NCBI GenBank assembly: GCA_964610315.1
Contig: CAZSVM010000005.1
Location: 1-64,000 of the forward strand
Source: JAQVEM01 sp964610315
GTDB taxonomy: Bacteria; Actinomycetota; Humimicrobiia; Humimicrobiales; Humimicrobiaceae
Length of the DNA: 64,000 bases
Direction: 5' to 3'
In this document: one piece after another, positions 9,266 through 18,686 of the stretch
How positions within the stretch are numbered: the stretch's first letter is position 1
Layout: every line of letters starts with the position of its first letter
The notes under the pieces: generated by a model
The model's database searches: none
Told to the model about the DNA's origin: nothing
The model's input: the letters and a program-made list of their open reading frames with translations, nothing else
Program-made: the position numbers and the translations under genes

Positions 9266-9976
9266 GTGATAAAAACGTTAACTAAAGAGCAATTGGCAAA
9301 AACCATTGATCAGACATTACTTAATCCTGTGGCAACCTCGAAAGATATAGAACAGCTGTGTATTAATGCCAAAAAATATCATTTTGCTGCGGTATGTATT
9401 AATCCTACTTTTATAACCCAGGCAAAGAAAATACTGACCGGCAGCGATGTAAAGGTTTGTTCTGTGGTGGGTTACCCATTAGGAGCGAACACTATAGAGA
9501 CAAAAGTATTCGAAGCAAGAGATAATGTGAAAAAAGGCGCAGATGAACTGGATATGGTTATAAATCTAGGAGCAGTAAAAGGCGGCAATTATGAGTATGT
9601 GGAAAGAGAAATAAAAATAGTGGTAAATGTAATAAGGCGAGAGCAGATAGCAGAATATAATAAACACATTAATATTAAAATTATAATAGAAACTGCAATT
9701 TTAACCAGAGATGAAATTAAAAAGGTATGCTCCATTATTGAAAGATCAGGAGCGGATTTTGTAAAAACATCAACCGGATTTGGGGTAAAGGGTGTAGAGC
9801 TTGACGATATAAGACTGATAAGAGAAGTAGTTACCAGAAATATAGGAGTTAAAGCGTCGGGAGGAATAAGGACATTCGGAGATGCACAGGCACTTATAGA
9901 TGCCGGTGCCACCAGGCTGGGGACCAGCAGCGGAGTCAACATAATAAAAGAATACGGCGCTATTTTTGATAAATAA
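9266..9976 (+). CDS. deoC: Deoxyribose-phosphate aldolase
   Basis: A 236-residue protein with class I DeoC signatures: DELDMVINLGA, the Schiff-base lysine in FVKTSTGF, and VKASGGIRTFGDA near the C-terminus. It cleaves 2-deoxyribose 5-phosphate to glyceraldehyde 3-phosphate and acetaldehyde in nucleoside salvage. The start is a GTG at 9266. It lies between era and recO, with only about 10 bp to the recO start, so it is probably in the same transcript. Confidence 0.95.
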   Translation: MIKTLTKEQLAKTIDQTLLNPVATSKDIEQLCINAKKYHFAAVCINPTFITQAKKILTGSDVKVCSVVGYPLGANTIETKVFEARDNVKKGADELDMVINLGAVKGGNYEYVEREIKIVVNVIRREQIAEYNKHINIKIIIETAILTRDEIKKVCSIIERSGADFVKTSTGFGVKGVELDDIRLIREVVTRNIGVKASGGIRTFGDAQALIDAGATRLGTSSGVNIIKEYGAIFDK

Positions 9977-9986
9977 AAAGAGTAAG

Positions 9987-10769
9987 ATGCCATCTTACAA
10001 AGCAAAGGCTATTATTTTAAAATCATATAAACTGGGTGAGTCGGATAAGATAATCAAAATGTACTCCCGTGATGGAGATATAATCAGTGCAGTGGCCAAG
10101 GGAGCCAGAAAAGTACATAGTAAATTTGGCGGAAGACTGGAGCTTTTTAATCTGGTAGAATTGGAACTCACCAGGGGAAGAAACCTGGATATTATAAATC
10201 AGGCAGAAATATTAAAAAGCTTCAAAAATATTGCTTCCGATTTTTATAAATTCGTTTTCTGCGAAATAATAAGTAAAATTATATTAAAGACACAGGTATC
10301 GGGCGGAGATTCGTCTCCTCTTCTATTTAAATTAATTTATGCTTGTTTTGATGAAATCAATGATACCGATCCGGAGGATATTTTATCCCTGAAAAAAATT
10401 ATGTGTTTTTTTGGGATTAAGTTTTTAAGAATTACAGGATACACACCTCTACTGGAAAACTGCAGCAAATGTAACCGGCAATTAAAAAATCTGTATTCTT
10501 TTAGTAAAGATAGAATTCATTTTTCGGTTAGATATGGAGGAATTCTCTGTAGTAAATGCGCCAGTTCTCTGGCAGACCAGGAAACTCTAAGTGCTTCGGA
10601 CTATAGATTTTTATATGATTTGTTTAATCTTAAACTGGGAGATTTCAGGGATATGGAGGTAAATTCCCTCACTCTTAAAAGAGTGTATAAACTGATAGAA
10701 GATTATATAATCTATCATACCGATTGTAATGTGGACAGTTTTAAATATCTTAAAAAAATCGGGATGTAG
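9987..10769 (+). CDS. recO: DNA repair protein RecO
   Basis: A 260-residue protein with an N-terminal OB-fold (KAIILKSYKLGESDKII, then GDIISAVAKGARK) and a zinc finger with two CxxC pairs (CSKC and CSKC), as in most RecO proteins. RecO works with RecR and RecF to load RecA onto SSB-coated single-stranded DNA. The start is set at ATG 9987. The frame also opens at a TTG inside deoC (9966), but the family N-terminus and spacing favour the ATG. Confidence 0.93.
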   Translation: MPSYKAKAIILKSYKLGESDKIIKMYSRDGDIISAVAKGARKVHSKFGGRLELFNLVELELTRGRNLDIINQAEILKSFKNIASDFYKFVFCEIISKIILKTQVSGGDSSPLLFKLIYACFDEINDTDPEDILSLKKIMCFFGIKFLRITGYTPLLENCSKCNRQLKNLYSFSKDRIHFSVRYGGILCSKCASSLADQETLSASDYRFLYDLFNLKLGDFRDMEVNSLTLKRVYKLIEDYIIYHTDCNVDSFKYLKKIGM

Positions 10770-10861
10770 CCAGTCTGATATTTTTACTTTAGCTTAGGGC
10801 TCAAATATGCCATTCTGTGTTTAATTGACTATTAAAATTAATGTTATTAAAATAAGAAACT

Positions 10862-11743
10862 ATGAATTTTCAGGATATTATTTTTAACCTTCAGAAATAC
10901 TGGGCGAAAAACAACTGTATTATAAAACAGCCTTTGGATCTTGAGAAAGGGGCAGGAACGTTTAATCCCGATACTTTTCTCCGCTGTTTGGGCCCCGAGC
11001 CGTGGAATGTAGCCTACGTCGAACCCAGCAGAAGGCCTACCGATGGAAGATACGGCCAGAATCCCTTTAGGACCCAGTTTTTTTACCAATTTCAAGTGCT
11101 GCTAAAGCCATCTCCGGATAATGTAATAGATGTTTACCTGGGGTCTCTCGAAAGTCTGGGAATTGATTTAATGCTGCATGATATACGTTTTGTTGAAGAT
11201 GACTGGCAGTCTCCTACTATCGGAGCTGCCGGTCTGGGATGGGAAGTATGGGCAGATGGAATGGAAATAACCCAGTTTACCTACTTCCAGCAGATGGGAG
11301 GGCAGGTACTTAAGCCGGTTTCGGCGGAAATATCTTATGGCCTGGAACGAATTGCTATGTATCTGCAGGATAAAGATAGTTTCTGGGAACTCAACTGGTC
11401 CGACGGCATAAGTTATGGGGATATACATCTTGAGTCGGAAAAGCAGTGGTCGGTTTATAACTTTGAAGTGGCTACCATTGATATGCTTCTTGACCTCTTT
11501 GAAAAATATGAGAAAGAGTTTCATAAGGTTATAAAAAAAGGTCTGGTTTTTGTGGGATGCGAATATGTACTTAAGTGTTCGCACATTTTTAATTTACTTG
11601 ATGCCAGAGAAGCCATAAGTGTAGCGGAGAGAACGCTGTATATTGCCAGAGTGAGAAATCTTGCCAAAATTTTATGCTCCGCCTATCTTAAGCAGAGAGA
11701 GGAACTGGGTTATCCTTTGCTTAAAAGAGGTCAGAGGAAATAG
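10862..11743 (+). CDS. glyQ: Glycyl-tRNA synthetase alpha subunit
   Basis: A 293-residue protein with the near-invariant start of bacterial GlyQ (MNFQDIIFNLQKYW) and the class II aminoacyl-tRNA synthetase motifs, including EPSRRPTDGRYGQNP and GWEVWADGMEITQFTYFQQ. The alpha subunit holds the catalytic site for glycine activation and works as an alpha2-beta2 tetramer with GlyS, encoded 40 bp downstream. Length is normal. Confidence 0.97.
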   Translation: MNFQDIIFNLQKYWAKNNCIIKQPLDLEKGAGTFNPDTFLRCLGPEPWNVAYVEPSRRPTDGRYGQNPFRTQFFYQFQVLLKPSPDNVIDVYLGSLESLGIDLMLHDIRFVEDDWQSPTIGAAGLGWEVWADGMEITQFTYFQQMGGQVLKPVSAEISYGLERIAMYLQDKDSFWELNWSDGISYGDIHLESEKQWSVYNFEVATIDMLLDLFEKYEKEFHKVIKKGLVFVGCEYVLKCSHIFNLLDAREAISVAERTLYIARVRNLAKILCSAYLKQREELGYPLLKRGQRK

Positions 11744-11783
11744 AAAATAATTACGGATAGGGCAGACAGGGGAAAAGATATAT

Positions 11784-13916
11784 ATGGGAAAAAAACTACT
11801 TTTCGAAATCGGAACCGAAGAATTGCCTCCTTCCTGCACCGGGGAAGGAGTTAAGGGATTAAAAACGGTTCTGGAAAATAAATTGATCGAAAGCAGACTG
11901 GAATTTGGTAATATTCAAACCTACAGTTCGCCAAGGAGACTGGTTGCCATAGTGGAGAACCTGAGTGAGGTACAGAAATCCGAAGAAAAAGTAATTACTG
12001 GACCACCGGAAGGGATTGCCTTTGACAGGAATGGCAGCTCTACTGAAGCTGTAAAAGGCTTTGCCAGAAGTTTAAATCTCAAAGTCGGTGATCTTGAAAA
12101 AATAGAAGTAGAAGGCAAAGGTTTATATCTGGGAAAAAAAATTATAGAAAAAGGGAAAAAAACAAGTGACTTACTTCCGGATATACTTAAAGATTCCATA
12201 CTTTCACTGACTTTTAGCAAACAAATGACCTGGGCTGACTACGATATCAAATTTGTTCGTCCCATAAGATGGATCCTTGCTCTGTTTGATAATAAGATAA
12301 TAAATTTCAGTATAGCAAATTTACAATCGGGAAATATTACTTTTGGGCATCGTACCATTAGCCCCGGCTCTATAATTATTAAAGATAGTGAAAATTATTT
12401 TAAGCTGCTTGAGGATAAAGGTAAAGTAATAGTGGATGCCTCTAAAAGAAAGGAACTAATCCTTATTGGAATAAAACAACTGGAAGATAGGGTATGGAAG
12501 GGTAAATTTAAGGTTGTTCTGAATGAAAATCTGCTGGAAGATGTGGTAAATCTGGTGGAGATGCCCAATGTTATTGCAGGCAGTTTTCCGGAGGAGTTCC
12601 TGTATATTCCAAAGGAATTACTTATAGAAGCAATACAGCATCACCAGAGATATTTTGCAGTTCTGGATAGTTCCGGAAATGTCAGTACCAGCTTTATAAT
12701 CGTACAAAACGGGATAAAGGATGAAGGTGGAATAAGAAAAGGAAACGAGAGGGTACTTAAAGCTCGCCTGAGTGATGCAGCTTATTTTTACGAGGAAGAC
12801 AGAAAGCATAACTTTGATTACTGGACTGATAAGCTCAAAGGGGTAATTTTCTTTTCAGGGTTGGGCAGCATGTATGATAAGGCTGTAAGACTGGAAAAGA
12901 TAAGCACCCGGCTTGCGGAATGGTTAGAAGAAAGCGATAAGGCTGGAAGCAGTGATTTACCCAGGGGCCTGGCCAGAGCAAGTATGCTGTGTAAGTGCGA
13001 CCTGGTTACCAATATGGTGGTGGAATTTCCTTCTCTTCAAGGAATTGTGGGCCGTCAGTATGCCATGGAAAGAGGGGAAAAGATTGAAATATCCGATGCG
13101 GTATTCGAACACTACCTCCCAAGATCCGCTGGTGACATCCTGCCTTCGACTGATGTGGGACTGATACTGTCTATTACCGATAAGATGGATGTCATAACCG
13201 GAATGTTTATGTCCGGGGAAATACCAACCGGCTCCGAAGATCCTTTTGCTTTAAGAAGGAAAGCTTCCGGTGTGGTCCTTTCGGTACTCAAAGGTAAATA
13301 TGATTTTAATCTGGAGGATTTGATTGATTATAATCTGAAACTATACCTTGAAAATCCTGATTTTAAAGATAAAGATAAAAATAAAGGGGTTTTAAAAATA
13401 ACTAAAGAGGTTAGGGATTTTATTACCGCTAGATTCAGGTTCATGCTGGAAAAAGAGGGAAGGAGGCTGGATATTCTGGAGTCGATACTGGGTTCGGGGT
13501 GCAGTTCCATTCTGGATATCAGCTTAAGATATAATGCCCTGGAGGAATTTATCAAAAACGAAGATATTAAAAAAATTTCTCTTCCCATGATAAGATGCAG
13601 AAATATAATAGGCAAAGAAGAAAAATTCGATAAGGTAAATCCTGAATTGTTTGCCGAAGATTATGAAAAAAAATTATTCTCATCTCTTGAAAAAGAGGAG
13701 ATCTTGATAAAAGATCTTATAAATGATAAAGACTATAAATCAGTTCTTGGTGAACTTTACGGATTTGGAGAGATTGTAGATATATTTTTCGATAAGGTTC
13801 TGGTTATGGACAAGAATAATGAGATAAGATCCAATCGTATTAATTTAATAAAGAGAGCAGTAGGTCTTTACCTGATGATGGCGGACTTTTCGAAATTGGT
13901 GCTAAATAATAATTAG
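11784..13916 (+). CDS. glyS: Glycyl-tRNA synthetase beta subunit
   Basis: A 710-residue protein starting KKLLFEIGTEELPP, the hallmark of GlyS. It has internal motifs QHHQRYFAV, RLSDAAYFYEEDR and the HD-like region KCDLVTNMVVEFPSLQGIVG. The C-terminal part is the anticodon-binding region. With GlyQ it charges tRNA-Gly. The SD-like GGGGAAAAG lies about 10 nt before ATG 11784. Confidence 0.97.
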   Translation: MGKKLLFEIGTEELPPSCTGEGVKGLKTVLENKLIESRLEFGNIQTYSSPRRLVAIVENLSEVQKSEEKVITGPPEGIAFDRNGSSTEAVKGFARSLNLKVGDLEKIEVEGKGLYLGKKIIEKGKKTSDLLPDILKDSILSLTFSKQMTWADYDIKFVRPIRWILALFDNKIINFSIANLQSGNITFGHRTISPGSIIIKDSENYFKLLEDKGKVIVDASKRKELILIGIKQLEDRVWKGKFKVVLNENLLEDVVNLVEMPNVIAGSFPEEFLYIPKELLIEAIQHHQRYFAVLDSSGNVSTSFIIVQNGIKDEGGIRKGNERVLKARLSDAAYFYEEDRKHNFDYWTDKLKGVIFFSGLGSMYDKAVRLEKISTRLAEWLEESDKAGSSDLPRGLARASMLCKCDLVTNMVVEFPSLQGIVGRQYAMERGEKIEISDAVFEHYLPRSAGDILPSTDVGLILSITDKMDVITGMFMSGEIPTGSEDPFALRRKASGVVLSVLKGKYDFNLEDLIDYNLKLYLENPDFKDKDKNKGVLKITKEVRDFITARFRFMLEKEGRRLDILESILGSGCSSILDISLRYNALEEFIKNEDIKKISLPMIRCRNIIGKEEKFDKVNPELFAEDYEKKLFSSLEKEEILIKDLINDKDYKSVLGELYGFGEIVDIFFDKVLVMDKNNEIRSNRINLIKRAVGLYLMMADFSKLVLNNN

Positions 13917-13937
13917 TATTACTATTAATTTTTTTTT
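13908..13937 (+). terminator. Weak intrinsic terminator after glyS
   Basis: An AT-rich imperfect inverted repeat around TTAGTA/TACTAT overlaps the glyS stop and runs into about nine T residues. The stem has mismatches, so termination is probably partial. Confidence 0.35.
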
Positions 13938-14023
13938 ATTTTTCTGTTATCATATTTCAATTTGCTTTTTTAAGATTATGCAATTAAGTTAGTATCCTAT
14001 AAATAGGAAAGGGTTTGATAAAA

Positions 14024-16648
14024 ATGGCTTCTAAAAAGTATGTGTATTTTTTTGGTGAAGGTAAAAAAGAGATGAAAAAACTTCTGGGAGGAAAGGGAGC
14101 TAATCTATCGGAAATGACCAATATCGGTCTGCCGGTGCCCTATGGTTTCACCATAACCACGGAAGTTTGTAATCTGTTTTATGAACTGGGGAAAAAATAC
14201 CCCGAAGGTCTGGAGAACCAGATTGAAAAAAATTTAATAAAATTGGAAGAAAAGATGGGTATGAGCTTCGGAGATGAAAAAAATCCGCTTCTGGTTTCCG
14301 TAAGGTCGGGGGCAGCTATTTCCATGCCCGGTATGATGGATACAGTACTGAACTTGGGTTTGAATGATAAAACGGTAATGGGGCTGATTAGGAAGACTAA
14401 CAATGAAAGATTTTGCTGGGACTCATATAGAAGGTTTATTCAAATGTTTGGTGATGTGGTAATGGGTGCAGAGCACGACCAATTCGAGGAAGCGCTGCAG
14501 GCAAAAAAAGATAAAAAGAAGGTAAAGTTCGATACTGAATTGAATGCCCAGGATTTAAAGGAACTGGTAGAGGATTATAAAAGGATCGTAAAGAAATCCA
14601 AAGGCAAAAGTTTTCCCCAGGACCCAAGAAAGCAGCTTAAAATGTCTATTGATGCTGTATTTGGTTCCTGGAACAATAAAAGAGCTATCTCCTACAGAAA
14701 TCTTCATGATATCCCTCATAATATTGGGACCGCCGTAAATGTGCAGGCCATGGTTTTCGGAAATATGGGTAATAATTCGGGAACCGGCGTAGCCTTTACC
14801 CGAAACCCGGCAACTGGTGAGGATAAATTTTACGGAGAGTATCTATTGAATGCTCAGGGTGAAGATGTGGTTGCGGGAATAAGAACTCCCCAGCCTATTT
14901 CCAAACTAAATAAGGATATGCCTAAAATTTATAAGCAGCTGATTAATATAAGGAAAAAACTGGAAGATCATTATCGGGACATGCAAGATGTCGAGTTTAC
15001 TATTCAGGAGGGTAAATTGTACATGCTTCAGACCAGAACCGGTAAGAGAACGGCAGCTGCGGCACTAAAAATAGCAGTTGATATGGTTGATCGTGGATAT
15101 ATAGATAAAAAAACTGCAGTAACCAGAGTGGAGCCTGAAATGCTGGATCAGTTACTGCACAAGCAGCTTGATAAAAAAGCTAAAGAAAAAGCGGAATTAC
15201 TTACAAAAGGCCTCCCTGCCTCTCCCGGTGCGGCGCTGGGTAAAGTTGTTTTTGATGCCGATACAGCTGTAAAAGAGGCAAAGGATGAAAAAGTAATTCT
15301 GGTAAGGACGGAAACGTCTCCTGAAGATATTCAGGGTATGGCAGTGGCACAGGGAATTTTGACCGCCAGAGGAGGAATGACTTCACATGCCGCCGTGGTG
15401 GCCAGAGGTATGGGTAAGAGCTGCGTGGCTGGGGCGGAGGATATTAAAGTGTTTGAAAGCAAGCAGTATTTCGAAGTAAACGGAAGTAAAATAAATAAAG
15501 GTGATTGGATTACTCTTGATGGTTCTACCGGAGAAGTATTTAAAGGTAAGATTCCGGTGGTGGACCCTGAAATAGGGGAAGACTTCAGGAAATTTATGAG
15601 CTGGGTTGATAAATACAGAACTATGGGAGTAAGAGCCAATGCCGATACCCCCCATGACTCAAAAGTTGCCCGGGATTTTGGAGCAGAAGGTATCGGACTG
15701 TGCAGGACGGAGCACATGTTCTTTGAAGGAGATAGAATCAAAGCAGTAAGGAAAATGATAATAGCCAGCAGTAGAGAAGAGAGAGAAAAGGCTCTGGTGC
15801 AGCTTTTGCCCATTCAGAAAAAAGATTTTATGGAGATATTTAAGGTGATGAATGGGCTGCCGGTAATTATAAGATTACTGGACCCGCCTCTTCATGAATT
15901 CCTGCCCCATGAAGATGAGGATATAAAAGAGATAGCAGGAGAGCTTGGAATGGAATTTGACGAACTGAAAGCAACGGTTAATTCTCTTCATGAAATGAAT
16001 CCAATGCTGGGGCATAGAGGATGCAGGCTTTCCATTACCTATCCTGAAATTCTTGAAATGCAAGTCAGAGCTATATTCGAAGCGGTTGTTGAACTTACCA
16101 AAAAAGGATACAAGGTTAAACCAGAAGTAATGATTCCACTGGTGGGAAATGTAAAGGAAATTAAAATACTAAAAGAGCAAATTGTCCAGATTGCCGATGA
16201 AATAATGAAGAAAAAGAATAAAAAGTTTAATTATAAAGTAGGAACCATGATAGAAATTCCCAGAGCCTGTGTTACAGCTGATGAAATAGCAGAGGAAGCC
16301 GAGTTTTTCAGTTTTGGAACAAATGATCTGACCCAGATGACCTTTGGATTTTCCAGAGATGATGCCGGTAAATTTCTTCCCGATTATATAGAAAAAGGGA
16401 TACTGGAAAAAGACCCCTTTGCTACCATTGACCGGAAGGGAGTGGGACAGTTAATTAAGATGGGTCTGGAAAAAGGCAGAAAAGCGAGGGGAAATATGAA
16501 AATTGGTATATGCGGTGAGCACGGTGGTGACCCCAATTCAGTGGAATTCTGCCATATGATAGGGATGGATTATGTAAGCTGTTCACCTTACAGGGTTCCC
16601 ATTGCCAGGCTGGCTGCAGCTCATGCGGCTATAAAGGAAAAAGAGTAA
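14024..16648 (+). CDS. ppdK: Pyruvate, phosphate dikinase
   Basis: An 874-residue protein with the three PPDK parts. The N-terminal ATP-grasp region starts YVYFFGEGKKEMKKLLGGKGANLSEM. The swivelling domain has the phosphohistidine segment GGMTSHAAVVARGMGKSCVAG. The C-terminal PEP/pyruvate TIM barrel includes GTNDLTQMTFGFSRDD and GICGEHGGDP. It interconverts pyruvate, ATP and Pi with PEP, AMP and PPi, common in anaerobes for gluconeogenesis or PPi-linked glycolysis. ATG 14024 is chosen over an in-frame TTG at 14015 because AGGAAAGGG (14005-14013) is spaced correctly for the ATG and too close to the TTG. Confidence 0.97.
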   Translation: MASKKYVYFFGEGKKEMKKLLGGKGANLSEMTNIGLPVPYGFTITTEVCNLFYELGKKYPEGLENQIEKNLIKLEEKMGMSFGDEKNPLLVSVRSGAAISMPGMMDTVLNLGLNDKTVMGLIRKTNNERFCWDSYRRFIQMFGDVVMGAEHDQFEEALQAKKDKKKVKFDTELNAQDLKELVEDYKRIVKKSKGKSFPQDPRKQLKMSIDAVFGSWNNKRAISYRNLHDIPHNIGTAVNVQAMVFGNMGNNSGTGVAFTRNPATGEDKFYGEYLLNAQGEDVVAGIRTPQPISKLNKDMPKIYKQLINIRKKLEDHYRDMQDVEFTIQEGKLYMLQTRTGKRTAAAALKIAVDMVDRGYIDKKTAVTRVEPEMLDQLLHKQLDKKAKEKAELLTKGLPASPGAALGKVVFDADTAVKEAKDEKVILVRTETSPEDIQGMAVAQGILTARGGMTSHAAVVARGMGKSCVAGAEDIKVFESKQYFEVNGSKINKGDWITLDGSTGEVFKGKIPVVDPEIGEDFRKFMSWVDKYRTMGVRANADTPHDSKVARDFGAEGIGLCRTEHMFFEGDRIKAVRKMIIASSREEREKALVQLLPIQKKDFMEIFKVMNGLPVIIRLLDPPLHEFLPHEDEDIKEIAGELGMEFDELKATVNSLHEMNPMLGHRGCRLSITYPEILEMQVRAIFEAVVELTKKGYKVKPEVMIPLVGNVKEIKILKEQIVQIADEIMKKKNKKFNYKVGTMIEIPRACVTADEIAEEAEFFSFGTNDLTQMTFGFSRDDAGKFLPDYIEKGILEKDPFATIDRKGVGQLIKMGLEKGRKARGNMKIGICGEHGGDPNSVEFCHMIGMDYVSCSPYRVPIARLAAAHAAIKEKE

Positions 16649-16674
16649 AAATATCAAAATCTTTTGAAATTTTT
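16647..16674 (+). terminator. Probable intrinsic terminator after ppdK
   Basis: An 11-bp AT-rich stem with one mismatch (left arm from 16647, right arm TTGAAATTTTT at 16664-16674) ends in a five-T run just after the ppdK stop. Confidence 0.45.
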
Positions 16675-16753
16675 AGAAATAACCCACTTATCAAAAAATA
16701 TATTGGTGGTAGAATAAGTTTATAACTATTATATTTTTTGTTAGAAAAACATA

Positions 16754-18667
16754 ATGAGTAGAAGTCTAAAAGAGGGCGAGGTAGAGGAACTAAAATCTAA
16801 AGCAGACATTCACAGCATCATATCCAATTATGTTAAATTAAAGAAAACAGGTAAAAACTATACCGGCCTCTGTCCTTTCCATAAAGAAAAAACCCCTTCT
16901 TTTACCGTTGATACTTCAAAGCAGCTTTACCACTGCTTTGGATGTGGAGAAGGTGGGGATGTAATAAGCTTTATAGAGAAGATTGAAAATATGGAATTTG
17001 TAGAGGCTGTCGAATTCCTGGCCAAAAAGATTGGCTACAGTTTAAAGTATAACTATAGTGGTTCCAGAGAGTCGTCGAAGTTAAAAAACAGGCTGGTGGA
17101 GTTAAATGAGCAGGCTAAAAAATATTTTAATTTTATACTTTTTAACAGTAAAAAGGGCCTGCCTTCTCTGGATTATCTAAAAAATAGGGGTTTTACAGAG
17201 GATATTTTAAAAGAATTTGAGGTTGGTTTTAGCCTGGATAGCTGGGACTGTTTTACGGAGTTTGCCATAAAAAGGGGATATAAAGCGGAGGAGCTGGTAC
17301 AATGTGGATTGGCTATCGAAAGTACCAGGGAAAACGGCCGAGGGGTATACGACCGGTTCAGGGGAAGAATAATGTTTCCCATCGAAGATATAGTAGGAAA
17401 AACCATAGGTTTTGGAGGAAGAATTATTTCTGAGACCAGCAACACCGGAGACCAGAAGGCCAAGTATATAAACACACCAGAGACCAGGCTTTATTCCAAA
17501 AGTAAAAACATATACAGGATATCTCAGGCTAAAAATCATATTGTTGAAAAAGATGAGGTGCTCATAGTGGAGGGTTATACTGATGTAATGGCTCTGCACC
17601 AATCGGGGATAAAAAATGTAGTTGCCAGTCTTGGTACAGCCTTAACTTCTGATCAGATAAAACTTCTGGGGCGGTTTACAAAGAATATCGTACTGGTTTT
17701 TGACAGTGATAAAGCGGGTATGGATGCTTCTCTTAAAGGAATGGAGAGATTAAGGGAGTATAACGAAAGGCTGGACCTGTATTATGAAAATAATTTGAAT
17801 ATAAGAGTGGCAGTGCTTGAAGAGGATTACGACCCTGCCGATTTTATATTTAAGAAAGGTAAAGAAGCTTTTGTAAAGAAGATTGAGGATTCACCAGGTA
17901 TTATCGATTTTACTATTGACGTAATTGTAAATAAATATAATATAAGTAATCTGGCAGGTAAACTTAAAGCAAGCGACCATTTGATAAGATTTATATCCAC
18001 TCTCTCTTCAGGAATCATTCAGGAGGAGTGTATAAAAAGGGTGGCCCAGAAATTAAATTTAAAAGAAAGCCTGCTTATGGAAGAAATGTTGAAGAAGCAT
18101 GAAGCAAGAAGCAGCCGGATATACTGGGACGAGGGATACTCAGGTGAAGAAAAGGAAGCCGGGACCAGCGGTATGGTTCCCTTGAAAAGAATTGAAGTGG
18201 AAGCACTTAGATTGATAATAAATGGGTTGGGGAGTAAAATTGATGAGCTTCTAGGAATGGGTCCCGACTATTTCAGATTTGAAGATACCAGGCAGCTTTA
18301 TCTTATTATAAGAAATGAGATAGTAAGGGCAAGGGAAGATAATAAAAAGATAAACTTTCCTGTAAAAATTACGTCAGGGGCAGTAGAAAAAGAGGATGTG
18401 AGAAAGTTATATAATTATATTTTATTTAGCGAACCGCATTTTGCAGACCAGGATGTGGACCTGGTAAGCAGTGAAATAATCAATAATCTAAAGGGAATCC
18501 GTATTTCGGAAGAAATTGAAGACATAAGAAAAAAAATGATAGAATATGAAAAAAGCAGAAGTACGGACAGCGGTATGAAAGATGATGAATTCAGCAGTAA
18601 GTATGACCAGTTGTATCAGAGGTTAATTGAGCTGGAAAAAGAAAGAATGAATTTGAGGATAAATTAA
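16754..18667 (+). CDS. dnaG: DNA primase DnaG
   Basis: A 637-residue protein. The N-terminal CHC2 zinc finger uses C40, H43, C61 and C64 (CPFHKEKTPSF, CFGCGEGGD). The catalytic core has the EGYTDVMALHQSGI segment and the TOPRIM acidic residues (VFDSDKAGMDA). The C-terminal region would bind DnaB helicase. It synthesises RNA primers at the replication fork. It lies 19 bp upstream of rpoD, the conserved macromolecular-synthesis operon arrangement, which marks the downstream rpoD as the native copy. Confidence 0.96.
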   Translation: MSRSLKEGEVEELKSKADIHSIISNYVKLKKTGKNYTGLCPFHKEKTPSFTVDTSKQLYHCFGCGEGGDVISFIEKIENMEFVEAVEFLAKKIGYSLKYNYSGSRESSKLKNRLVELNEQAKKYFNFILFNSKKGLPSLDYLKNRGFTEDILKEFEVGFSLDSWDCFTEFAIKRGYKAEELVQCGLAIESTRENGRGVYDRFRGRIMFPIEDIVGKTIGFGGRIISETSNTGDQKAKYINTPETRLYSKSKNIYRISQAKNHIVEKDEVLIVEGYTDVMALHQSGIKNVVASLGTALTSDQIKLLGRFTKNIVLVFDSDKAGMDASLKGMERLREYNERLDLYYENNLNIRVAVLEEDYDPADFIFKKGKEAFVKKIEDSPGIIDFTIDVIVNKYNISNLAGKLKASDHLIRFISTLSSGIIQEECIKRVAQKLNLKESLLMEEMLKKHEARSSRIYWDEGYSGEEKEAGTSGMVPLKRIEVEALRLIINGLGSKIDELLGMGPDYFRFEDTRQLYLIIRNEIVRAREDNKKINFPVKITSGAVEKEDVRKLYNYILFSEPHFADQDVDLVSSEIINNLKGIRISEEIEDIRKKMIEYEKSRSTDSGMKDDEFSSKYDQLYQRLIELEKERMNLRIN

Positions 18668-18686
18668 ATTTAGAGGTGAATTAAAT

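Noticed and set aside
9966..9986. Upstream TTG start for recO
   Set aside because: It lies in the deoC gene and adds residues not expected in RecO; ATG 9987 fits better.
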